From: Camellia lanceoleosa
Lineage: Eukaryota > Streptophyta > Magnoliopsida > Ericales > Theaceae
Reading direction: 5' to 3'
Length of the DNA stretch: 64,000 bases
NCBI GenBank assembly: GCA_025200525.1
Contig: CM045763.1
Location: forward strand, 92,225,944-92,289,943
Of this stretch, positions 12,391-25,500 are shown in pieces; within the stretch, counting starts at the first letter, position 1; each line of letters begins with the position of its first letter. The position numbers and the translations under genes were made by a program. A model generated the notes under the pieces. It searched no databases. It was given only the letters and a program-made list of their open reading frames with translations, and was not told the DNA's origin.

Positions 12391-12849
12391 GGATATTTAC
12401 AGAAAATGCATGACATATGCACTATACTACAATGATGATGCATGACATATGCATGTGTGTTTTTTTGAAATGCAATGCATGACATATGCAATATTTACAA
12501 TGATGCATGACAATGCATGTTGATGCAATGGCTATGATTGCGATTTTCCCTATCTTACCAACCGAGCGATACACTAGGTTGGTCCAGTATCCAGAATTGA
12601 GGCGTAAACACGCCGCCTCAACCTATGGGGCTACCATACAGATTTCAAGCCGAGGGTTCATCCCCCTGGGTATTTAAACCAGACTTTAGTCTCTAAATTC
12701 AACCTTATGCGTTCTAGGCATAAGTCGTTCAAACTCTAGTTTTCACCGCCCCGGTTGGTCTTCTAGGAACTCACCAAGCAGACGCATGTGGCTTTACCAG
12801 ACCAACCGAAAGTCGTCGCACGACAAACACCAAAGGAATTGCACCTTCA

Positions 12850-13545
12850 GAGGATTTAAGGTCTCCTAGACCGGGATGTATGATGTATGCATGACAATGC
12901 ATGTTTTTTTTTGAAATGCGCGCCAACGCGCGGCTTTGAGATGCATGATAATGCAAATGAGCGGGTTTAAGGTCTCGCCGGACCTAGGGGGGCAACCGAT
13001 GAGGTGCGCTAAACAATGCGATGGAATGCATGCCAAATGCAATGAGGTGCACACCTTAATGCACCGGAGGTCTTTCACCTCCCGAGGATTTAAGGTCTCC
13101 TAGACCGTGCGTGTTTAAGGTCTCGCCAGACCGGGGGGCAACCGTTACACAGTACTCAAGTGCATGCAATGCAAATGAGACGCGCATGAGACGTGCGTGT
13201 CTCAGAAGATGGAAAATGAAGTGCAAAACGAGGCGTACGTGCCTCGAGACGCAATGAAATGCGAAATGAGGCACACGTACCTCATTTGATGGAAAATGAA
13301 GTGCAAAACGAGGCGTACGTGGCTCGAGATGCAATGAAATGCAAAATGAGGCACACGTACCTCATTTGATGGAAAATGAAGTGCAAAACGAGGCGTATGT
13401 GCCTCGAGATGCAATGAAATGTGAAATGAATGTGACGAGGTACACCTTAATGCACCGAAGGTCTTGCACCTCCCGAGGATTTAAGGTCTCCTGGACCGTG
13501 CGTGTTTAAGGTCTCGCCAGACCGTGCGTGTTTTCGGTCCCGCCG
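12850..13545. repeat. Dispersed GGTCT...AGACC hairpins in element D
   Basis: The motif TTTAAGGTCTC followed by three or four bases and AGACC recurs near 12857, 13087, 13114, 13480 and 13506; related copies near 12967 and 13530 have a CCGGACC end. In each, GGTCT can pair with AGACC around a tiny loop. The sequence between them is built of AAATGAAGTGCAAAA-like words and is not coding. Confidence 0.6.
13208..13430. repeat. 80-bp tandem repeat in element D
   Basis: Units starting with GATGGAAAATGAAGTGC at 13208, 13288 and 13368 have a period of exactly 80 bp; the third is incomplete. Each contains a GAGGCGTACGTGCCTC palindrome. Open frames across the array are by-products of the repeat. Confidence 0.9.
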
Positions 13546-14426
13546 GACCCGCATGGAAAATGAAATGCAAAACGAAGCACGTGAGGTAGCACACCTCACG
13601 GGACTCAAAATGAAATGCAAAATGAAGCAGTATGACACGCATGCCATATGACAATGCAAAACGGTGCAAGTCGCAAGGGACGTGCAAGATGGCGTGATAC
13701 GATACGCCGAGAAATGCGATGGATGCGCGTAACGCACACGGGGCAACTTTTGAATCTCTGTAAATGACAAAAGGATACAATCTCTGCTTCAATTTGAGTG
13801 CCACACACAGAAGACACAGTCCGAAGTCGAAACGGAGGCCGGTTGAACATCGGAGATGCACTTTATTGCACTTTCTTGAGCTATGAAGACCCAAAACTCA
13901 TCAATTTGTCTAAACATGGCCTTGGGAACACCACCGGCTGGGTGGGGTGATCACCGGCTACCACCGGCTGCATGAACTCATCTATCGGCACAAAAATGTG
14001 CCGACCGGCACAAAATAGTGCCGACCGGCCAAAAATAGCTGATCGGGGGCAGTTTTGACAATTTGCCTCGGGTCTTTTAAAATAGGGTTCCAAACCCTAT
14101 TCTAATCACTTTCCCTCCGCCGAAAATTCTTCCTCTCTCTCTCTAGAGTGTTTTCTCACTTTTTCATCGATTTCAAGATTTCACGCCTGCTTGGTCGTCC
14201 GACTACAGATACCTTCGCTTGAACACTTTGAACCGAATATTTCTCCATTTCGGTGTCCTTTCGCTATTTTCGCTTTTCGACTTGTTCCCCGATTTTCTCT
14301 TCATTCTTGTGTCTTTTCACATTCCGACCCTTCGCCATTTCCGACCCTTCCTGGGTTGACTTTGTCGATTGACTTTTCAGATTCCGCCCATTTCTCATTT
14401 TCCGGCCATTTCTCGCTACCACTACC

Positions 14427-17400
14427 ATGGCGACGAGGTTCCACATGTCGGGACTCCCGGACCATGAGATGGACCCCGGTCGAAGCTCCTCCCGCTGAGC
14501 GGCGCCCATTCGATCCGGCGACCTATCGCCCGGCCATCCACGTGCTACCACCCGATGGACTCCGCCACTTCCGCGGCTTTGACAGAGTTTTGGACCCAGA
14601 GCTTCTGCTGCGCGAGCCGGCCTCCCACTTGTCTGCTGGCGCCACCGAGGTAACATTCTCGTCTCTTATTTTCTGCAATGTAGGATTTTCTGTCAATTGC
14701 CGTAGCTAACTGAACCCCCTTAACTGCTTAGTTCTGATGTACTGTACTGTAGTTGATTGTAGACAAATTCACTACTGATATCTGCTTAGGACCGGCGCAC
14801 ATGCACACACACTACACTAGTCTGAATCACCCAAACACATGGCACACATTGTACTGCCGATTCGCCGACACCCGGCGCTTATTTGATTCTGAAAACTCGC
14901 ACGCATGCTAGATTTGCACAAAACTATACCAACACGCGGACACATCACACGCTAGAAGTTTATCAAACATACCGAGACACGCTTCTATTTGGACGCCGAA
15001 AAGCACACACACACGCCGTTTACACCAATCCTCATAGGGCACCGCATGTCACGCATCGTAGCCCACACACCGATAAGTCAAACCCGATACCGCTTGAATT
15101 GAAAATGTGCACACATGCACCGTATCTGCATGCTAACCTTCACAAAACACACTGACACATCACAGGCCGTATTCCACCGCAGTACACTGAGGCCTGATAT
15201 CTACTTGAATCTAAAAAATGTGCACACATGCACCAAGTTTACACTGGAGCATCTAAAACACACTGACGCACCACGGGTTTGTAGTTTACTATAAGCACAC
15301 CGGCACCCGGTTTCTGTTTGAATTTTAAAAATTTGCACGCATACCAGATTTGTACCAACTGCATATCTTCATATGACTTTGCAATTTCTTGATTACAGGG
15401 GAATTCCCATACTCTCCGCGGGTATGGGAACATTACCGCTCGCGAGTGGTACGCCGAGCTGCCCGATGCCGTTAGCCGCATTGTGGATCGGGCCGGCTTC
15501 GGTACCTTCTGTAGGGGACTTTCCAGACTCTCTACTTGCAGACCTCTTCTTGCCGCTCTGGCAGAGAGGTGGTGGGACACCACCGATTCTTTTCATCTAT
15601 CAGCGACCGGGGACATGACGATGACCCCTTTCGACTTCTCGATGCTCACTGGCATCGGGGTGGGGGGTGATCCGATCCCCTTTGACACAGACATGGACGA
15701 GTGGATCGCCGCTCAGGTTTATTTGCTCGGCGAGGCGCCGCCGCTTGTTCGTCCAGGGTTCGTCCGCTATTCCTGGTTTGAGGTGCGCTGAAAAGCGGAC
15801 CATGTTGGTGGACGCGTCTGGCGACCCAGAGGCCGCTGAGAGGTATGCACGCGCTTCTCATGTTTTGCTAGGGACCACCCTATTCGCCGACCGGCGAACA
15901 CCGTCTTCGCTTCCTCGCCAAGACCGTGGAGGTCCGACGGATTGTGCAGTACGACAGGGGTGGTGCGGCTCTGGCCACCCTTTACGGCTACATGAGCTCC
16001 GTCTCCGTGGCAAGGCGCTGTTTCGGGGCTATCCGAGCCCGAGGTATGTCTTCTTCTCTGATTTCATTTCGTTCTCAGATTTTCAGACCAGACATCGCAC
16101 ACATCGTTGTCAGATATCGCATACGGCACACACATACTTCGCTTATAATCGACCGCATAATCGCTCACATCAGACACCCCGCCAATACACTGCATAAACA
16201 CACTACCGTTATTTCGCTTTCTCAGACCGCTTTATTCGATAATCGTCTTGACGCTCGCTTTTGCGTTATGGGTGTATGCCTACTTCCCCAGATCGAGCTA
16301 AGACGAGACGGAGACCCTCTCGTCGCCCCTTCTTCGCCAAGATGACGGGCGATGTGTCCGGAGGCCCCGGACACTTTTAGCTTCTTCCGCCATTTCTTTG
16401 ACACCATCACCCCATCGAGGTATGTTTTACTTTACCGCTTTAAGCTTCGCTTTCAAACGTACATTTCTATATCAAGAGATAATCAATCAGATTTCATTTC
16501 AGTCACCACCTGTAGTGGGCTCCACTCCCGGGTGATACGAGATAGGTATCTTTGGCGCCACCGAGACCTCGCCACGGATTCTCTGGAGGGCCCGGTCTGT
16601 CGGCCTGTACTGGTGGCGCTTCTGCGTCAGACTGGATTGCCGGAGCAGATAGTTCGATCCGGCCTCCCGAGCACATGAGGGACACCGAGAGGTTTTCAGG
16701 CCAGATGGAGGACTATACCCTTGGGCCGTAGATGTAGATGCCTGCTCTGGGCGAGGGCGACTATTCTGAGTACGTCCGGACCTTCTTGATGCTGCCTCTG
16801 AGCGGGGGCTCCCGAGTTGATCCAGTGAGACCCGCGGCGCCAGCGGCCCGGGCAGAGACAGGAGTAGGAGCGGGGCCATCACAGAGGGCTCGAGCTCATG
16901 GCGCAGAGGGAGGGGAGGACTGGGCCGCCCGCTTTGCCTACTATGTTGACATACAGGCGAGTGGAGACCTACCAGATCCCTTTTGCTCCTCCTCCGGCTG
17001 GTCATGAGTTAGCCGGCATTCCCGACTTGCCTCCAGTACGTATCACTTGTATTTCTGCATCTTGCATTTATTATTTCATTTCAGTTTATTCAGATATCCC
17101 ACAGAATACTGATATACTTAATACTTTTTGTAGGCTTCTTCCGAGTATACCCGTCGCCGGTGGAGTCAATGCCTCCTCGATGGGGATGCCGCACGGACTC
17201 TTGACGCTCGCCGCTTCACGGCTTGCGTATGTTTCATCGACCACGCCTCAAATCATACTTTGTTTCGCACGATCCGCTATACGCACAAGAATCGATGAAT
17301 CGCCACGCTTTCATACACATCGTACTCATACATCGCATTCTACATTGATAAACCGCCACGCCACACACCGCACTCATACATCGCATTCTACATTGATAAA

Positions 17401-17780
17401 CCGCTCACAGCTTCGATGTGTTTGTTCTTCAGATTTTCACCTCCTTTCCCGATCCTCCAAAGGGCGACACTACTCGGTGGGCCTCCTGCCTCTACTCGGG
17501 ATGGCGGGATATTCCTCGCACGAGGGGACGCGTCACGTGGGGAGTAGTTCACGAGCTCCAGCCTGCGCGATGGTGAGTCGGAGGCGAGGACGGAGTCGAT
17601 TCTTGGAGGAGACCGGGATAGCTCAGTTTCGGTTCCGACAAAGGATGGCCCGACGATGCTTTTGTACTTCTTGCCAGGAAGAGGGCGAGGATCCACCCTT
17701 AGGCATGAGGCCTATCACGATGATGATGATTTTTGTCGCTTTTTTCCTTATTTCTTTTCTTGTACTTTTCTTTTTGGTAG
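14427..17780 (+). pseudogene. Antisense plant-mobile-domain (PMD, MAIL1-like) pseudogene of D
   Basis: The conceptual product resembles the plant mobile domain found in MAIL1/MAIN-type proteins and in plant transposons. The core block around 15560-15780 reads FHLSATGDMTMTP, MLTGIGVGGDPIPFDTDM and RPGFVRYSWF. Later blocks include YDRGGAALATLYGYMSSVS (about 15950-16010) and LLRQTGLPEQIV (about 16620-16650). Splice-like borders suggest six exons: 14427-14649, 15399-16043, 16292-16419, 16503-17035, 17134-17226 and 17433 onward. The first junction is in phase (both phase 0). A stop after WFEVR (15789-15791) and frame changes in exons 1 and 2 make it a pseudogene. It lies on the strand opposite to gag of D. 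The family is linked to silencing and development in hosts; its role in transposons is unknown. Confidence 0.75.
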
Positions 17781-20700
17781 ATAGAGTATGTATCGCCACA
17801 GTGTGTTTTTGCTTTCCAAAACTATGTAATCGAAAAGATTATATATAAAACAAACTTTTGTCTAAAAGAGTGTTATATCTGTATGTCTCACAGATACCAA
17901 GACATTTCATACTTTGCATCGCATTGCATCATACTACACCTCAAATGTAAATGATATTGATTTGTATCTCGACAATTGAACACTTGCATTGTGATAATCA
18001 AATAACCAACCAACTAAGCAAAGAAACAAATTTCATACAAAACCATTGCTCAATCCGAACATATAGCCCATACTCACGAGGATTGGGGCTACATACGGCT
18101 CTGATACAATACTCGGTTCATTCGCCCACAAAGAAACCTTAAATGAATAACCCAATCTGACAAAACGGATCACAAAACTGATACGGTTGCAGTTGAAACA
18201 CCCTCGGATGCCTCAAATCTTCCATTTCCTTTTCTTGCTTTGCACGGATGTAAAGAACGGCACAGCATTCTGAGCACGAGCAATTGCCTTTTGGAAGAGG
18301 ATGGGTTTTCAACCGGGGTATCGAGCCTACCACAGGACACGACGAGACAGACTCAAACGAAGAAACAAAAGGCACACGACCTAGCACAACGAGACACATT
18401 CGGAAGAGACTTAAAGCCAACGTTAAGACTGACAAGTCAAAAGACACGACACACAGACGTGGACCTCAAATTTCGAGGAGCCAGTTCCTCCGGGTAGGTT
18501 TCCCACCCTTTCGACGGCGTGATTCTCACATCACTCGACCCTCAGGCTCGGTTTTTCTCACAAAAAAAACCCTTCTCTCACTTTTCTCTCAACTTACTCC
18601 TCTCTATTCTTTATTCTCTCGTTTTGCATCCCTCCCCGAGGTGAATGACAGGTGAATAGGAAGTTGCGGGTTCATGCCCGACACGACTAGCTCGCGGCTA
18701 TTTCTTCTGGTAGATGGGGGTGCCTTTCTGGCGAGTGCATGCTGACGGTGGAGAAAGACAGGATACCTGGCTCAACTGTGCCCCTAGTTCGTTATTTTGA
18801 CCATTTTTTGTTTTCTCCTTAAAACAGTTTTGATCAAAATGAGAGTTGGATTAACACACTTATTCAATTTTTGATTTGAAAATCATGCGAATCAGGCTTT
18901 GAGCACTGAAAATTCTCCTTTTGGGGTCCAAACATGGTCCAATTTTGAAAATGGAATAGTTTTCGAGAAAGTAAGTCAACCTCAGCGAAAATTTTTCAAA
19001 AACTATTTTTGCAAACAAACGATGCTCAACGAGCACGAAACTTACCCTCGAGATATGCAACCTCAGATCGGAGGTAATGGAAAATCGCCCCTTGCTTGAA
19101 GGGGGAATATGGCAACGGAAAGTTGCCCCTAGTTTGAATGGTAACTTAGGGCAACTTTTGGACACGGATGGCAATGGGTGGCAACGGAAAGTTGCCCCTT
19201 GTTTGGATGATGCCGCGGCATGCTGTGCATCACTCCTTATTGATGACGATCGGACCCTCGGACGCGGAGAAGTCGAAGATGGCTTGAATCAATATATGGA
19301 CACAATCACCTGGGAGGTGTTGGTGGTTGGGCTCCAAGAGAAAATTGATCATGCAATTCCAGCCGTTGTAACCGAGACGTCGGATTAGGAGGAGGCAAGT
19401 GACCAAACCCATGGCATGGACTGAGACGCTATGAAAGCGTTGGGGGCTGGACTTCAAGACGAAGTTGCCTACGTATCCCAAACATGGGAATCAAGCCTTA
19501 CGTAGTTCCGGTTAAGGTACACTCGGGTATTTTAACCTTCACTATTTTTAAGCTCTAACTTTTGCCAAGATGCCCAATGCGGGTTTTCGACCTTGCGAGC
19601 TATGTTTTTCGTTTTCATTCTTTTTCTTTTTCTTTTTCTTTTTTTTCTTTTTTGTTCTTCTTCTTCTTTTTTGTATCTTGTATTGTATCTTTTTTTCTTT
19701 TTCTTTTCTCTTTTTCTTTTTCTTGCTCTAACTTTTGCTCGGTCGCCTTTTCGGTTTTCGCCCAAATGAGCCTCTCAAAGGGTAGAAGTGTTATCAAGTC
19801 CATGTCAAATGGTTTTGAGATTGAAGCCTTCCGTATCCGTGAGAGTGGTCATTGATTTGCAAGAGGACTCATCCTCGCTCTTCGAGCACATCCGACATTT
19901 TGCCCCTTAGTTCGAGGGTGTTCTGTTCTAGCTTTGCAAGCTTCTTCCGACGAGGTCCGACCTTCCGATCCGACTTTGGTGCCTCATGTTCGAGGGTCGC
20001 TTCAAATTGGGCCATACGAGCGTTATCGGTAATTGATTGCTTGGACATTCAATGAATTCAGATTCTAACAGATAGATTGAACTATAGGGTGAGAACAATC
20101 CTAGGTCGCACATTCTCAAGAGCAATTCCACAGTGTCTTCACAAGTCTGCAAAAACATTTTGTTTTTGAAAGTTTTTTTTTAAAGAGGCGATAAAATCGT
20201 CATACCGAAGATAGTGTGGAACCGGGCCGGTCGCTGTGGTCCTTCTCAGATTGCTACGACAAGCGTGATTCCATCCATTAACAGCTTAGCATGCCTCTCT
20301 TTCTCTCAAAGTGATCAAAATTTTGCAAAAACCCGAGGAATTCCTTCCTCTTTGTTTTCACCACAGTGTTCGAAAAAAGTTTTGAAAAACTTAAGTCAAA
20401 GCAATAATTTTTAGGGCACAAGAGAGCAGGCGGAATGTGTTGTCACCCCATTCGAATTTTCTGGCACAACTAGCCCAATACAATCAATAAACATGGAAGC
20501 ACGGTAGCCGCGGCTGTTTCATTCAAGTTTCCCAGGTGTGAACTGGCTCCACAGCGGAGGGGGACCCAAGAAAACAAAAAGAAGCAATTTACAAAACAAA
20601 ACGGTGCTTGAGGCAACAACCTCAAGTCACCTAGTATTCTATACAAAAGAGGGACTGACTCATTACAATTAGACAGACCCTTAAGCAAAAGGACTGACTC

Positions 20701-20855
20701 AAAACAATGAGACAGACTCAAGACAAAACACAAAAGACTGACTCGACACCCAAGTCAGGATTTACAAAATTAGCATCGGCAGGTGCTCAAAAATGCGCGC
20801 CAAACGCCATATCCAAAAATGTACCAGATATTGCCCGCAGGCAGTTGAATCTCAA
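17781..20855. other. Gap between the convergent PMD and gag frames of D
   Basis: This 3-kb stretch holds no pol domain on either strand. It contains a pyrimidine-rich run (19605-19740) and two copies of a small hairpin, GGCAAC-GGAAA-GTTGCC, near 19112 and 19182. It also has repeated GACTGACTC/GAGACAGACT words at 20640-20760. The absence of reverse transcriptase and integrase here is what makes D non-autonomous. Confidence 0.6.
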
Positions 20856-21830
20856 TTACATACTCGCAGTATCGGTGTCCTCGGTATCTGTGTCCTCACA
20901 ATCCAAGAACTCTGTAGTGACTGACTTGGCCGAAGTAGGCGGGAGGATGACCTTGTTATCAATCAAATCCTGTACCTCATGACGGAGGCGGAAGCAATTG
21001 TCAGTGGCATGGCCAGACTGTTGATGGTACGCACAGTACTGAGTGGCATCATGGCCTGCTGGAAGGGGCTTGGGGAGCGGCCTAGGATCGAGGGGTGTGA
21101 GATGCCCCTTTTTGGCTAAAATCAGAAGTGCCCTAGACAACGGAATGTAGAGAGCATGGAAGGCCCGCGCCTCTGGGCAAGTACTTGAATCGAGGACTCT
21201 TGCTAGATGCACTAGCTTAAGCAGGTCACGGTGCGACCTTGGGTTTCTGATCCTTTCCGGATGCAGGGCTGGGAGTGGGAAGAGCCTTTTTGGCATGACG
21301 GGGCCTATCCCGATTCTCTGACTGACTGGAACTGCCCTCAGGCGAAGTAGGGAAAACGTCATCCACACTTTTGGTTACAATCGCGGATACCTGTTGTTTG
21401 CTCATTCCTCCGGTTTTCAAAGCCTGGATTGCCCACAGCAGTTGTTCCACAGGGTCGGCCTCGGCCTTCTCTTTGTCTTTGCCTCTAGCCTCAGCCTGGT
21501 GAGAGGTTTGGGTTGGTACTGGTACATCACTGTTGTGGGTGGAGGTCATCTCCGACTGATTGAGCTCGATCACAATCCGCCCAAGACGGGGCTCTGGGTT
21601 CGAATTCCAAAGATACGGCGCAACCGGTGGCGAGGTTGACATTCCGAAGCGAGATCCGCCACGACCTCTGAGCTCGCCTATCATCCCCATTAACTCGAAT
21701 GTAGTGGGCTCATGAGCCTGATAGAATTGAGGGTCCAGAGATTGTGCAATGGCGACCTAGGCGGTGCGGCATGTCAACAAGAGCCTCATCTTGTGGGGTG
21801 GTTCTTGACTCGTCATGCCGTCATGACCAC
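20856..21830 (-). pseudogene. gag remnant of element D
   Basis: The minus strand encodes a gag-like protein in two overlapping frames: an N-terminal half with a PQFYQAHEPTTFELMGMI block (about 21680-21740) and a C-terminal half ending at 20856. The C-terminal half has a zinc-finger-like CAYHQQSGHATDNC motif followed by LRHEVQDLIDNKVI, as in Tat/Ogre-type gag proteins. The frame changes between 21226 and 21368. The family protein forms the particle and binds the genomic RNA. The position next to the right LTR shows that LTR is the 5' one and D is read on the minus strand. Confidence 0.7.
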
Positions 21831-22529
21831 AATCTCTTCGAAGTTCTCATTATGTTTGGTCCTCGGCCGAGGAGAAGACACTAGTTTCCGACTTGACTCT
21901 CAATCTCTGAATCAAACGGAAAACAAGCAAAGATTTCAATCGATCAAGCACGGTGTAGTCAAACAATGCACTCCACTCATCAACACTGTTCCCAAGTCAC
22001 ATCCCCAATCGATTCGATACCGCAGATATAACCGATTCTCAACAACATCGACATCGGTGCCCTCGGTAGGATCGTGGACTCGCAAATTGGTATATGCATT
22101 CCTGTGAGATACGCCTAAAAGCACATAGCGTATAAATGAGAGCCAATACACCCCTATGTTGGGGTAGGGTTTCGCCCTATTTTGTCGTGAGCTAGGGTTT
22201 CACTATGCACGCAATGTTTCAAACAACCTAAATCGGGTAAGCAACCCGTCCTAGTTTGGAATGGTCACTACGGATCCGACTATGCAACTAGGTCGAATGG
22301 TCAAAGGGTGCCGAAAACCGGGTTTGTGTTCCCATCTTGGCAGAGCCCGAATCGGTCACCTTATGGTCATGCCTTGACAAGACAAGCCTCCAAAGAAACC
22401 GCCAGAATAGCAGATGGCCAACACGGTGTCCTAGGCGCACCAATGCACATGCAATGCAAAGAAACACATAAGTGTAGTCAAAACAGATATCACGAGTTCG
22501 AGTCAAGCTCTCTAAAAATGCGCCAGAAA
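21831..22529 (-). other. Leader of element D with possible primer site
   Basis: This is non-coding DNA between gag and the 5' LTR. Just inside the LTR the minus strand reads TGGCGCATTTTTAGAG (22510-22525). Its first six bases match the tRNA-Asp-type primer site of element A, but the rest does not, so the primer tRNA is uncertain. Confidence 0.4.
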
Positions 22530-25500
22530 TGCGTAGCAAGCGCGTGCCGGGCTTCACGCCTGATTCGGACTCGATGAAGTCACGGTTCTAAATCAACCAA
22601 AGAGTCCAACTCGCAAATCGCTTTGAGAAAACCGATTTTTGAAAAGAAGTGCCAAACATGGATCGCTGCTTTGCGACATGAGTCGCCACCTAAATATTTT
22701 TAAAATGGGAAATTTAGAAACCCCGACTCGGTCTTAAAGGCCACGTGTCCGCTATAACCAAAGTTGACTTGGCTCGAGCTTGGGTACGATCGGGGAAGGT
22801 CAGCTATGCGCACCCCCTCTCGCACGGTCCGAAGACCGGCCTCTACCAAACGTGATATCCGATATTGATAACATTACGCGTTCTTATTCCCTTTATTGAC
22901 CTAGAATTGCTATGTGATGCGACAACACAAAAGTATAGACTAGATTGCCTAACCCGAACTAACCATTGCATATCCGTTTTGTCTCGAAAAACGTGTTAGA
23001 TTTTGCTACTCGCAAGTAGGCTAAAATACGGATTTCAACGAGTTGTTCCAACTCAAGCAACCCAACCTCCACCCACAGGCATTCAAATAGTTTATTATGT
23101 AAGCAACTAGCCGCATGGTAAGCCTACTATCATGGTAAACATTCACACGCATGCGATATGCTAAAGCCGTAAACACTTACATCGTACTCCGCGCCAAAAC
23201 AAGAAACTGGTTAGCAAACATGCATGACCTAGTTCATGTTAAGTGACTAATGCAACACAGGCAGGGATGCGATCTAGAGTAGGCTCGGCTAACCCTAAAC
23301 ATGGCATGTGAAATGCGCGAGTAGCATGTATTCAATTTGGAAATTGAAAGTTACGATGCAGTTTGTATGATGTACCGAGCCCGGTGCATGTAAACAAATG
23401 CATGAATGCACACATGCATTGCATAAGGTATGCTAAAGTAGACGTGCCTCAATCTACCATAAGCAGGTAAATAAAAGGGATAGAAAGAAGTGGGGATTGG
23501 AAGACATGCACCCACTCACGCACACTTATTACAATTTACCGCCTCGCCGAGGGACCGAAAGAATAATATACAGAACGGAATAATTAATTGACTGTCCTAG
23601 CTAATTAAATATTACAAATCAATTAAATTAAATAAATAAACTAATTAATCTATTTAAGCGATAAATGCCTCGGAAGGAGGGCTGACTGCCGCGTGTGCCG
23701 GACTCGCTGAATCGGACCTGCTTGTGCAAGTGTGCTCGCTTTCCTCTCGCTTCCTTCTCGAAAATTCCAAAACTTCAGAGTGCCTCTCGAGCACTGGGAA
23801 CTTCACCGCCGAGGCAGGAGCTACCGGCTAAGGAAGGAAGCCACCGCCCTGATTTCATTATCGGTCGCCAAGAGGCAAATGGCCAAGACTAAAGAGTGCC
23901 GACGCCCTTTATCCTCTGAACCTCAAGAATCGACAAAGAAGAGAGGAAACCAAAGGCAAGGCAATGCAAATCAAAGCATGTATGCACCAAGCGCATCCCT
24001 CATCATGCTATGGACTCAAGAGGGCATGTGCCTCGATTCCCGGACCATCAATCGCGCATTTCCATGCGTGATGATCCTAAGAACCAAGGGTGCAAATTTG
24101 ATTTAAAATGCATACAAACCAAGCAAGCACATAAAGGGGTGCTAAACCTCCATCATGACGTAGTCAAGAGGCTTAACATACATGCCAATGCGATGAGGTC
24201 CTAAGCATGTTATCTATTATGCACACATGGACAATGGCATGGCATTTATGCAAGCATACAAACAAGCATATGAACCAAGCATGCAAACCAATTGTGGATT
24301 GGGCTTAAACATGAGTTGGACAGCTCTAATAAGGCTCAAAAACAAGGGCCAAAATGCCTAGAAAATGAGACTAAACACACACACACATGCACATGTTAAG
24401 GCTTAAGACTTAGGCATACAAAGTCAAACTCTCATGCACACTTAAGAGGCCAAACATAGACTGATAGCATGCATTTAAAGCTCTGAAATTCATGTTAAAC
24501 ATGATGCCAAATCATGCAATAGAGCATTCCGAACAAAGCATGTAAATGGCCTAGGCTTAAGGCAAGTCAATGGGGCATTAAACCACACTTAGTGCAATCA
24601 TACATGGCAATATTCAAGCCCTTAAAGACAAAGTTTTAACACATAAAACTAAGCCTAAATGACCACCTAGATGGCATCTAGGAAGCATGGAATCTAAGGC
24701 ATGCAATAAGGCCTAAACATAGAGCACTTAACACAAGCTCTTAAAGCATTAACAAGGCCACCAAGGCAATCAAACAAGCATGTATGAAGGACTGAAATGG
24801 CATGCTAGATGGTTCCAACCATCAAAAATAAAGCAAGCATGTCATACTACAAATTCATGCTTTTGAGGCCAACAAGCCAAATACAAAGAGGCTACCAAAT
24901 TCATGCTAAGATTGGCCAAAATAGCTGTGGACAGAGCTAAATCATGGCAAAATAAGCTTGCAAGCTTCACAAATCTAAGCTTAAAACATGCTAGAAAATA
25001 GGGCAAACAACCTAGACATGTTAAGGCATAAAAGGGGCATTACAAGGCAACTATACTAAGCATGTATAGGAGACCAAAACCGACTTGAAAACATGTTATA
25101 TCATGGCAATATAAGCATGGAAAACAAGCCAAACATGCTCAACACACACTCAAACATGAAGCTCCTCAAGGAAGCAAAATTTGTCCTTTTCAAGGACATC
25201 AAGGAGAGGGGGTGGCCCTCTCCTTCTTGAGACTTCAAGGCATGCTCTTCACCACTGAAATCCCTTAAGATTTCAGTGGTGAAGAGATCCTAAGACCAAA
25301 GTCTCGGATCTCTCCAAAATAGCACAAAATGGGACCTTTTTCAAGGTCTAAAGGGGGGTCAAACCTCCCCAAACCACAAAACACTCTTAATATACAATGA
25401 AGAGGGTTCAAAATCAGAACCTTTTTGTGTTATATGCTAAGCTCAAAAACTATTTTAAAGCAAGTAAAAATAGAGTGCAAAAATGGGGAATAAAGGGTAG

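Noticed and set aside
13208..13430. CRISPR-like array
   Set aside because: Units are contiguous 80-bp tandem repeats without unique spacers, in a plant retrotransposon.
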